DNA from: Lichenostomus cassidix
Taxonomy: Eukaryota; Chordata; Aves; Passeriformes; Meliphagidae
Direction of reading: 5' to 3'
NCBI GenBank assembly: GCA_008360975.2
Contig: CM039182.1
Location: 48,992,491 to 49,056,490, forward strand
DNA length: 64,000 nt
The position numbers and the translations under genes were made by a program. The notes below the pieces were generated by a model that was not told the origin of the DNA, ran no database searches, and saw only the letters and a list, made by a program, of their open reading frames with translations. Position 1 is the first letter of the stretch. The number at the start of each line of letters is the position of its first letter. This document shows positions 26,701 to 38,700 of the stretch, piece after piece.

Positions 26701-29700
26701 TACCTTTATACTGCAGACTAAGTTTAAAGAGGAAAATGTAAAATTCTATGCAAGTCTTTTCAGTTGTGCCATTGTGAATTTGGTTTTTTTTGTTTTGGTC
26801 ATCCACTGCACCTGCAGCTCAGTTCCTTTACTGTTGTGTCTCAAAAAAAAAAAAAAAAGTTTTGATCTTGTGTGTAATTTTTGTTCAGCTGTTGAACTTC
26901 TTGAGCCTTTTTGGCAGTGTAATACTCTTTTCGAGTAATATGCAGGCTACAGTTTCATGCTTAATTGAAATTTAATTCTTCAGTGTTGAGTTGTTGATTA
27001 GAAAGCTGAAGAATTGTAATTTGCTTGTGCAGCTTTGCTTCATCTGCTTTGTACATAGCATATGAGTTTAATTCTTCAATTGTGGAAGCTACTTAATAGC
27101 ACTGCTTTAGCATAACCCCCTCGTGGCTTTTTTCCTGTGTGAAATGACTAAAGCTTTCTTATTTCCATTTGCCATTCATTTTTTAATCTGCTCTGCTCCC
27201 TCCCTCTTCATGGATTATAAATCCCTACCCTAATCCTGCCTTTACACTTGTTCAGGATCACAGTCTGCTAACCCCATTGGTGGTAAGAGTCTACAGAATT
27301 CGTGTATACATCATTGTTTGATCACCTGTTTGACATACTTCATTTAAGGACCCTATTCAGCAGAAATTCTGGCTGGCTTTTTTCCATATGCTGCACATCA
27401 CTTAATTGGATGTAATCCTTATGTAGAAAGCAGGAGAGATGGGAAGAGTTTGTCATTTTAGAACAGTGCCTTAGTAATCTTTCTTTCATCATTGAGCTCA
27501 CTTAGATCTGCTGGTGGTGGTAGTACTGACAAGAGTATGCCAATGCTGTTACTAGCATAGTATTTTCAGGATGTTTAGCTACATTTTGTTTATTTACTCT
27601 GTAGTGGTACGCTTTGCAGATCAGACTATAGAAAGATTAAATAAAGTATTCGAATGAGGGGTTGCATTTCTTCTGAATATTCTGAGAAGAGTAAGTTTTT
27701 CAGGTTTCTGACCCACTGAAGAAAATCAACAAGACTCCAGCACAGTGAAACCTTTTACAATATTTTTATTGTTTTAAAGAGGTACAAAACGGGAAGAAAG
27801 CATAGTAATATCAGGTCTAAGTTGAAATACACAGATATGAAGAAACTTTCAAACTCTTAATTTTGCAGACCACAACAGTTTTATAGGTTTGCTTATTCTT
27901 TTGTTGCTATAGAAGTTGTGCTTGTTTTTTTCCAGGCTGTGTAATACTTTATTATTTCTGCTGAATAGGTCCATAGTTTGGAAGAGGGATTTTGCTAAAT
28001 AATCATTTCAAGTTTGAATTCAAACAATGAATCTGAAAGTATATGCATGGTACATTGTTTTAGATTTCTCTCTTCCACCCAGCATATATTTTTTGTTTGG
28101 GATTTTGTTTCTTTTTTCATATAGTGAAGCTTTAGTCAACTTGTATCTTTTTTTCAATGTGCCTCATAAGAAATAACCCATGAAATTCACTTGAAAAGTT
28201 GCATGTTGTCTGTAAATCTGATAGCATCACTGTGGTCATACAGTTACCTGATTTTTTTTTAAAGATTAATGAAGGGCTCAGATCGGTATGTAATTAATCT
28301 TTGGTTGAAATTCTGTTTTGCTCTTTATTTGGTCATATTTCTTGAATTCTGCAGCTGGAAACAATATATTTATATCAGCTGGTGATATAAATCAATTTCA
28401 GCTAGGGAAAAATGAATTCTTTGTTAGGACTTACAACTTAAATGTTCTGTAACTGAAAAATCAAAATTAAAGATGAGCAACCACAGTTTCTGGTAATGAT
28501 ACAGTACCTTGAACATCTGTAGTACTTTGTAATATATGGTTTTAATTAGCAGAAATAAAAGACACTTAAATATGTCTTAATAAATTTTTAGCTTCTTGAA
28601 ACCTAATTGAAGATTTTCTGTAATTTGTGGGGTAACCTTCACAGAAATTTACACAGGTATTTTAATTGTCTTCAGTCACATTTTAATTAACATCAGAATA
28701 GTACTTGAAGACCCCATGCTTTTAAAAGCAAGGGAGAAGAGTTTAAATGTTAGGAAAATCACATAATTATAACATTGGTTGCATTGGAAGAGCTGGGATA
28801 ATTATTAAATCCTAGTTTAAAGTTCTTCTCTTTAGCTTTCTAACAGGTTGGTTTGTTTCTTTTTCTCTATTATATAGAAAATGTGATTAGTGAGCCCATG
28901 TAGCTTACAAAAAACGAACACAGCAGTGTTCGTGTTAGGGACCATGGAACTCTTGATGAAGTCCAGAAATAATAATTGTGGTTTCTTGAGCTTATATAGT
29001 GCTAAATACCATGTCAAGTGCCTTCCTTGCATTGATAATTTTAACTACCTTGTATGTAGTACTGTAAGAAGTTGTACCAAGGCATTCTATTTCATATTTT
29101 TACCTTGTAAGTTTTTCCTGATCATTTCTATCTACCGCCACCTTCCTACTAACTTCAGCTATTATTTTCTTTTTAACCGTGATTGTTTATCCACTATGCT
29201 GTTACTAATATTTATTCATTTTATCTTCAGCTGGCAGTAGATCTGGGTCTCCTGGAAGAGTTTTGACAACAACCACACTTTCTACTATGAACACAGGAGT
29301 TCAGAGAGTGTTGGTGAATCCTGCAGCTGCACAAAAACGGAGCAAAATCCCACGAAGTCAGGGGTGCAGTAGAGAAGCTAGTCCTTCTAGGTTGTCAGTA
29401 GGTAAGAGTCACCAAGTAACTCTTGGTTTCTTTATAGCCTTTCTTACTCTTAAGTGCTGGATATCTACAACTGTTATTTAGTTATAGGTGGATGAAAAAA
29501 AAAGAATACATTGTGATAATCTAAAATGAGTCTGTTTTCTGAGGCTAGTCCCTGATACACAAGACAGTTTTAAATTGAAGCTGAAACTTAAAGCTTTTCT
29601 TGTCAGAACGTAGTAGTTGTTCTTTTCCTCACCTCCCTTTCTTCCTTCTCTTTTTTCACTTCATGCCCAAAATACCCATATCCACTGAATGAAAGCGTGA

Positions 29701-32700
29701 TACCATTTTGAAAATACGTTCTTCATTTTTTCATGTCCTCTGTGTGTGCGCGCATGTGTATAATGCCGTGATGCTAAAATGAAAGTTGCAAGTCTTCAAC
29801 TTCACAGTACAATCTGATTACATTTTATTGCAAACAATATTATTGAAACATGTCTGTTGATTTTAACGGTATTGATGCTGTTCTTTGTTTGTATTGTTGA
29901 TTTCTGTTGTAGCATCTTAATTTTTTTTATCTTCCTTCTTTAGAAAGCTGTGGGTTTTTCTGTTGGTGGTACTGTTGATTAACTTGATCTTGAGCACAAA
30001 TTCTGAATCATTACTCAATGTTGCTTGTTTTTTCCTCATCCTTTCCAAAGGTCTTTCAGCCATTCTGTAAAGAATTAGTAAATTTCCATTTTAAGCTGTG
30101 CAAGGAAATAATTTCATTGAACTGGCTACACTTAAAGAGTAATCTAGCACAATCAAGAAAGTCTGTAGAAAATGCTATGACTTAAAATGTGACATAATCA
30201 TCAATGTCTTTTCTTAGAAATGCGTCTTTGATCTTACTGCAAAACAGAATTGCATTAAAACTGCAACTTTTCTTATGTCTTCTCCCTTCTGTGCTGCTGT
30301 TTGTCTGCGCCCTGAATCATACTAGCGCGAGGCAGCCGCATTCCTCGGCCTAGTGTGAGTCAGGGCTGCAGTCGGGAAGCCAGCCGTGAAAGTAGCAGGG
30401 ACACGAGCCCTGTCCGCTCTTTCCCACCCCTTGGTAAGTACTCGGAGCCCCTTGTCGTGCATGGCTGTCCTTGCCCTTCCTTACGTGCGCCTAACAAATC
30501 CATGCCTCCTTCGTTTAGCTTGTAGCTGGCCACCGTGTTCTCCCTTCCTTTGGCTCTCTCCCCACTTACCCCGTGGAGAACTGACCAATGTGTGAATGGG
30601 TTGCACACTGGAAAAGTACACGCTTTGCTAGTGTCAGTCTGAAGTACCGAGTCTAGACAGGTGTGTGATGTGCAGCATCTACATGCCATTTTAAAAAGGC
30701 CCTTCTGGTTTTGGAAATTTTTTTGAAATTACGTGTCATTTCTCTTCTCATTGCAGCACTCATTGCTTGGGTACTTGAGTGCAGGGTCAGCTGTTGCTCA
30801 AAATTTTCTGCCTAGTTAATGAATCCTTTTAGTGTGTAAGACGAAAACACACTTAATTATGTCCTTAGCTATATGGTCAGCAGTTTATTAGTCTGACACA
30901 AATTGTAAGATTTTACAAGATTACAGAGGCATTTCTGAGATGTCAATAAGGCATAAGAATATTAGTTTATAATTACTTTAACATGTTGTTGGTCAAGGAT
31001 TATGGAAGGTCCTCATCTCCGTGTATCCTTGTCAAGGTTACTGTGAAGTTGATAGTAAATTTTGGTTAAAGTACTTTTACGCACAGAGTTTGTGTGTTGG
31101 GTTTTTTTTTTTAAATTGTTTGGTAGTACCAAACTCTCTGCAGTTATATCTGAAACAGATCTTTTTTTGGTGATACCTTTGTCTGAAATAGTCTTTAGTA
31201 TGTATCCTTCTTATTTGGTTTGTTCAGTGTAGCTTACAGTTAAGGACTTCATAATACTAGCTGTTAAACATAGTCTGAAAATAGTACATCTCTGGTTTCT
31301 ATCTCAAATTGAGGCACCCAACTGTACTGCTAATTAGCACTGGACATATGTTGTGGTCTGTTAAGGCTTCCTGCCAGCTGTGGTTTTATTGGGAGTGTAC
31401 AGATTAATTGAATGAAGGCTGTTCCAATAACTAATGCTAGTTTGCCCGGATGCTGTTTAATTGGGAAGTGATACTAAAAGTAGATGTTATGCAGGATCCA
31501 TTAAGAAACTTGTATCTTTTTTTCTAAAACACAGCTGGAAGATTGTGTTGAAGTACACACATACCTTCTGTTCTTTTAAAAACGGGGGTGTTTTGCAGAA
31601 CTCTTTGTGCATCTTGTGCTGCCTTGCAGCTTGATTTGAATTGCATGCATGCAAGATCAGATTTACATCTTGTAATTGGTCAAATGCTTGCTATCTTAAG
31701 AACACTGTATTAAGGCAATACCACGAGATGTGTTGTTGGAATGCCACTGGAGGTTTTTTAATGTATGTAGTTCAGTTTTATAATTTAGATAATCCAACAA
31801 GTACCTGTATTAGTGAAATAGGTGGAATTGTTTGATAGCACAGAAAATGCTAAGTAATGTGTATAGGAATCCAACATTGGTTTAAAAAAAAAAGGCAATT
31901 ATACTTGGAAAAAATGAAGATTCCTTTTAGTATGACTTTTTATTTGAATGATTTAAAATGTCATTCAGTGTTTCGTTGGACCCGTTCTATCTTACGGGAT
32001 GCAATTAACTTCTGTCAAAAATACTAGATATAGTGTTTTTCAGGGAAAAAGTGAAAGATGAAATAAGGCAAATTCAGCTCTGTGTAGCTAGAGGCAGTTC
32101 GACATGGGGCTGAAGGGGGGAATATAACTCGCATTGCCTCTCATTCTCAGAACAGAAATTTTAACTTAAAAACGCAAATAAAATAAAACGGATTTTATCC
32201 ACTTTAGTGTATAAAATTACCTAAATGCTACATAATTGTGTCACTGTATACATTGGTATGAAGTGTTTATGTAATAATCTCACATCTCAGTGTAACATTA
32301 TAAACTGGGAGATAAGAGCAACTAAGAAGCAAGTGATTTATAATTTATATGGAAGTGTCTCTTTTTGTTAAATATAGTTAATATTAAATATCAGACTAGT
32401 ATAATGTCCATATTTTAGTTATGAAATTGACTCCATTTAAAGTCTTAATTTGATTCATCCTTTAAAAAAATGAAACAGCAAAAGTAAATGCTGGACAGTT
32501 TCTGCAATATGAGGGTGTGAACAATATTCCTGAAAACATGTTTTGGAATGAGGTATGTTTCACCCAATATACAGTGCTTTTTCTCACTGTCTTAAAAGCT
32601 TGTCCAGCATTTTTCAAATGTATATAGGGGCAGGAGTCATTTCAAGTTTGAATTTTTAATTTTCAATTGTACCTTTCAGGCTCATTGATGGAAAGTAATG

Positions 32701-35700
32701 GAAAGGTTTATCCCAATAATGCTTGTATTTAAAGAGCTGTCAGCTGTGATGTCTGTGTTGTGACATCCTCAGTCATGCCTCCTTTTTGATGCTGAGACTC
32801 ACTTTCTAAAGAACCAAGTATTCTACAAAGCATTAGTTCCAAAATAAAATGCCCTAGCCAGACATCTTCATGCAGGATTAGTTAGAAATAAAGTACATCC
32901 CTGTACTTTATGTAAGGAGTAGAGAGCTTAATGTGGAAAAACTCAGTGTTGTCTCTGGGATCTTTATGGGACTTAAAATCATTATGGAGTGCACTCAGGT
33001 TAAAAGGTGTGCTTCCCAAAATGCCATTTGGTCCATGTCAGTTTTATGTAATTCAAATCAGACTCTTAAATAGCCTTCGTTAATCAGGGGAAAGAATGAT
33101 TAATTTTCTTCCTAGTGTCTATTTATGCTACTTTATATATCCAAAAAGTGAAAAATATTTGCATTTGCAGTTATTTATTAAATCATAAGATTATATCTGG
33201 GGTTTATGGCACTGTGGGTGGACATTTGAATTCAAGTTAAAATTGTAATTTATGTGGCACTAAAATGCTAACTTAAAACAACTGAAGAAAGAAGATAAAT
33301 TGTTTAAAAACATATGTAATTTTAAAATTGCTTGTTTTAGGAAAGAAAATACTAGCAATGGTGAGTCAACTTCTTTGGAATTTCTAAAAAAAAACCAGTT
33401 TTATACAGGTGACATAAGGAGAGAGATACTTCGTTTTATTCAGAAATCCTTAAGGTTCTTCCGTTTCCATAACTTTAAAGAATCTTAATGAGCTGTTGTA
33501 ATTAACATGTTTCAGTTTCACATTTTATTTATTTAAATAAAACCGTAAGTATGTGAGTTAGTATTTGCATTGACTTATGTTAAACTTTTATTTATAATTG
33601 GATAATTTTAACTTTGATGTACATAGTGATAAGTTTTATCTGAAGTGGAGTTGTTGGCAACGTAGGTAAGAAGTCAAGTGTGTACAAATTGTCAGCTGCC
33701 AGCGCAGCAGGTCTGTGCAGGAGACACTTTTTGCAGATAATGTTTGATATGTGAGCTCTGGCTCTGACTTGAGCACACGGAATTTAGTTAAGTCTACAGT
33801 GCAAGACCAGTGTCTGTGCACTGATGACTTGTTAGGTATTTCTGATGGTTCTGTTTGTGTGTGGGTGTGTGCATGTGTGTCTGTGCACCTTTTCTTCTTT
33901 GAACTTAAACATACTTGCTTTTACCCTGCTCTTAATCGTTTAAATTACAAAAAAAATTATGCATGAAATGTCCAGTGTACATAAACCTACCTAATCATAT
34001 TCTGTATAATCAGAGAATTTCCCTGAAGATTTTTGCTTCTGTTTAATACTCAGTTTCTTGTGCTTAAGCTGAATCTTTTTGATCAATATTCTCTTGTTCA
34101 TCTGAGCAGCTATTGCAGAACTTTGATTCCATGGTCATAGATAGGGTTTATTTAATCCTGTTATTGCAGCTTCCAGACATCACTCCAGATCCACTGGTGC
34201 CCTCTACGCTCCTGATGCTTATGGGGCCACAGGTGAAGGATGAGTACCCTTTGCTGTCATCTGTGCAGTCATCCTGGATTTTTTTTTTTTCCCACCCACT
34301 TGATTATTCTCATAGTTCAGTTTTAGAAAGCATTATTTATATTAATTTGAGTTTCGTGGCTTTAATAATCCAGATAGATGTGTTTATGTTGCTAGATTTT
34401 GTCACCACCCTCATCCTCCAATGTTAATCCATTTTCTCCTTAACAACATTTTTTTACTTGCAGAAGAACTTTTTTTAGTTTTCCATTTTTTTAGTATTTC
34501 TAGAGCATTCTTTATGCATGTAGTTCTCTAATCAGCAATCTCAATAGCCTTCCTATTGTATTTGCTTTCTTTCTAAATGAAAACAAAAACCCAAAATGAA
34601 GAAGACACTAATTAAAAAAGAAAAAAGTCAACATTTCTTTCAAGTAAAACCATTGTTTTGTTGAGGTTTTTTTCCACGTGATATTGAAACAGAATGTTTA
34701 TAGATGACTGGTTTTTTTTACTTGAATTCTTTCTTTTGTCTGTACCACTAAAGACTTCAGAATGAAAATGGTTATTTTTCCACTACATTATTAATTAAAA
34801 ATGTTAAGCAAATGCTTTTCTTCTGCTTGGGTTTTTATAAGTGCGTGTGATATTTACATCCTAGCTTTCTATTCTGATTGAATTCTTGTATTTATTTTTG
34901 TTGTTACAACAGGTACTGGCTTTGGAATTAGTCAGTCGAGTAGATTGTCGTCATCAGTCAGTGCTATGCGAGTTCTGAACACAGGTTCTGATGTGGAAGA
35001 GGCAGTAGCAGATGCTTTGGTAAGAATCTCACATGTATCTTGTGTAGGTTACAGGCTCTTAAAGTGTTTGGTACCTGTATATTAAAGTATGCAAAAGAAC
35101 TTGTCATTTGTTGTTTTATTGGCTTCTTGGGGAAAAAAAAAAACAAAAAAAAGAAGAAGAAACTGAATTGTTGTAGCTGAAAATTGGAATTTCCATTCCC
35201 TACAGAAGTTTTAAATGCTGAGAAGTGTGCTTTCTTCCATGGCAGATTGGAAATAGTCTTGGACTATTGTGTTGGAGTGGCCCAAGGAGCCACTTAAGCA
35301 GGGAGCAGAAACCAGCAGTTTCTCACAACAGCCAGAAAAACTTCAGGATAGATTGAAGGCTTGTTAGAGCTGGGAATGACAGCTAAAGCACTCTGCTTAC
35401 CATGAGCCTAGGTGCCATTTAATGTTTTTCTGTCTGACAGCAGGTGACATAGATGCTGTAGAGAGAAACTCATGGTTGGGCAGCTAAGCCTCACACAGCC
35501 ACTTGCACACTCCTGCACCAGTGAGGTCAGAGAGAGAATCAGAAGGGTAAAAGCCAGAAAACTCATGGGTTGAGATAAAGACAGTTTAATAGGGAAAGCA
35601 AAACCTATGCACACAGGCAGAGTAAACCAAGGAATTGATTCACTCCTTCCCCTGGGCAGACAGGTGTTCAGCCATCCACAGGAGAGCAGGGTCCCATCAC

Positions 35701-38700
35701 ATGTAACAGTGACTTGGGAAGGGAAACATCATCACTCCAAAATGTCCCCCCATTCGTTCTTCTCCCCGCTACTTTATATACTGACCATGATGTCACATGG
35801 TCTGCAGTGTCAGTTTGGGTCACCTGTCCCAGCTGTGTCTCTTCCCAGCCTCCCATGCAGCCCCAGCTTCCAGGCCAGTGTGGCAGTGTGAAAAGCAGAG
35901 AAGGCTTTGGCCCTGGGTAAGCCCTGCTTGGCAATAACAAAGCCCTCTCTGTATTAACAACTCTGTGTTCAGCACAAATCCAACATATGGCTCCATACCA
36001 GACACTGTGAGGAAAATTATCTCTACCCCAGCCAAAACCAGCACAGCAGGTTGCATCTCATAAATCTAGGTTTTTTTGTTTCCTTTGTTTTCAAAATGTT
36101 GCACTTAAGTTAAAACTGGCTATGCCATTCTCTTTGTTAAACTATACTGTTCTTTAAAAGGATGGGTTTGGCTCCTCTACCTTTTTGCCCCAGTTAGCCA
36201 AACCAAACACATCCTGTATTTTGCTATTCTGACCTTTACATCAGCAAGCTGAAATCTTCAGTTAATTTGAAATACTGATGCTATGAATCAGATACATTTT
36301 CACCAGGTATTGTATACTATTTGCATATTATTAAATGCTTGTAAGTACCTGTTTTCTAGTTACCAGAATGCTTTAAAGAAACGGTTATTTCTCTGGTTTA
36401 AGAAAAACTGTTATTTTGAAAGTTAGTAAAAAAACTACAAATTAGACTCTAAAAAGATAATTACAGAGAGATATAACTGAATAGAGAGAAACAAAATCTC
36501 ACAATCTGAAGAAGTCTGGCATATTCTTAGTATGACACTTCATTGATTTCTTGGTTAATACCTTTTTCTTGACACATTAGTTTAAAATTTGTGCGCCTGC
36601 ACTCGCACAGAGATCAGAATACTGTGAAATCTTCCCTAAGAAGTCATGGTGAAGTTGAGTGCATTTTCCCCTTTCTGTTACTACAAACATACAAAATGTT
36701 TTCAGCATTGGTGGTGAATGATGGCTTGTAAATTAGAAGTCAGTCTGGATTCTGGAATAGGGAACAATAGGAAAACAGTCCATGGAACATGGAAGTTTTC
36801 TGTCTGTAACTGGAAAGCCTGTGCTATAGTCTTCTCCACACAAGTGTTTCACAAAAGAGTATCTTTAGTACTTTTAGCAGCCTCCTAGCTTACTCAAATT
36901 TAACTGGGCAAAGTATGTATGCCTGAGATCTGTTTTGAATATGCTGCATAAAATGCAGCAATAATGGAAATCTTTATGTATTTTTATGGCTTTTACTGTA
37001 GTACAGTCTTTGGCAGTTCAGATTCATTTATTGAAAAAAACATTTTTTTCCTTATGGTATTTCTTTTCCAAAACACTTAATGTCTTTGTGATTTTCCCCT
37101 TCAGTTGTTCTCTTACATATGTTTGTATGCATGTTCTGTTGACAATAAGCCTGCTTGTTACCTGTGGTATTGATTAGTTTGTGATTAGTGCTGTGATATC
37201 CTTTAAATTATTCTGTGGTTAAAAATGAGACCCCTGTGCAAGCACCAATGGTAATTAAGGGGAAAACGATCCCTTACACTGCTGCTTCTTTGAGTATGTA
37301 AGGAAATGGGAGTTTTTAAATGCTAACTTCAAAATTTGAATGGTAAGAGCTGTTTTGCAGAGGTCTGTGGTTTTTTTTCATTTTAGGATAAATAGCCTTT
37401 TTTTTCCCCTCTGACCTTTGGTATGTTGTGTTTTGTTGGCTGGTTTTTGTTTTTAGGGGATTTGGGATTTTGCATTATGTAATCAATTGTTTTGCATAAC
37501 ATTGGCTGTAATTGTTGCGGTGACAAAATTTAGATACTCAGATTAAATAGTTCATATCAAGGTTTTGTACTTAGATAACAACTGACTGCATGTGTTAAAT
37601 CTTCATGCTCAAATATCACTGTATAAAACACAAAGATTTTGACAGAGAAGTCTTTGTGACCAACCCACCCATGATATGTAATATTTCCTTGGAAATGGAA
37701 GCTTAGCGAACTACTTCTTGACTATGTGTGATATGCTAATCAGACACAGAGAGCAAAGAACAAAATTTACAGTAAGACTATGTGTTGTCCAGTGGCAGGG
37801 AGTTTATTACTCAGAGTGCTGCTATGCCTTACCTTCCTGTTCTCAATTTCTGTTTCTTTTCAATAATTTACTGCTAACAGCTCTTAGGAGACATACGGAC
37901 TAAGGTATAGAATCTATTTTTCTTATTCAATAGTTTAATATTTTGCTATTAACATGTTTGATACAAGATGAATTAAAATGTCAAAATATGTTTAGACATG
38001 ATTCTTATATTCTGTAACTTATATAGAGCTATAAAGTGAAATAACTAACTTGCAACAGTCTTCTGTCACCCAATTATGAAGTGTTACGGGTTCTTGCAAA
38101 AAAACCCTAAGTTAAATGTTTCATCAAATGTATGTTTTCCCTGCATTTGCTTTGGGTTTATATTTGGAATACTATATAAGCCATACTTTAAAATATTTTC
38201 ATTAACTTGGTTTGACTTGCTGACCAGTTGGAGCCATTTGTCACTGCAGGGAGTAGGGGTCACAGCAGTTACTTGAACTCTTGGTCTTTGGACCCATTAT
38301 GGGTGTGTTCCATTGTCTCTTTGGGAATCAGTGCTGATCTGGGGTGTCTCTGTACAATAGAAGAAGCCTGTGCGAAGAAGATACGAATCGTATGGGATGT
38401 ACTCAGATGATGATGCCAACAGTGACGCATCAAGTGCCTGTTCAGAAAGGTCCTATAGCTCCAGGAATGGGAGCATACCAACCTACATGAGGCAGACAGA
38501 AGATGTGGCTGAAGTCCTCAACCGCTGTGCCAGCACCAACTGGTCAGAGAGGAAAGAAGGCCTTCTAGGCCTGCAAAACTTACTGAAGAACCAGAGAACT
38601 CTAAGGTAAGATCTTAATAGGGAAAAACATTTTGTTTTCAAAGCAAAATGGTTGAGAGGCAGCGGGGGAAGGAGAGCAGAATGTGTCTTTGAGAGTAAGA

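Noticed and set aside
28890..29240. 116-codon plus-strand open frame
   Set aside because: Intronic sequence just before a CLASP2 exon, AT-rich, no domain, and the frame differs from the exon's.
30360..30689. 109-codon minus-strand open frame
   Set aside because: Overlaps the second SxIP exon on the other strand; no recognisable domain.
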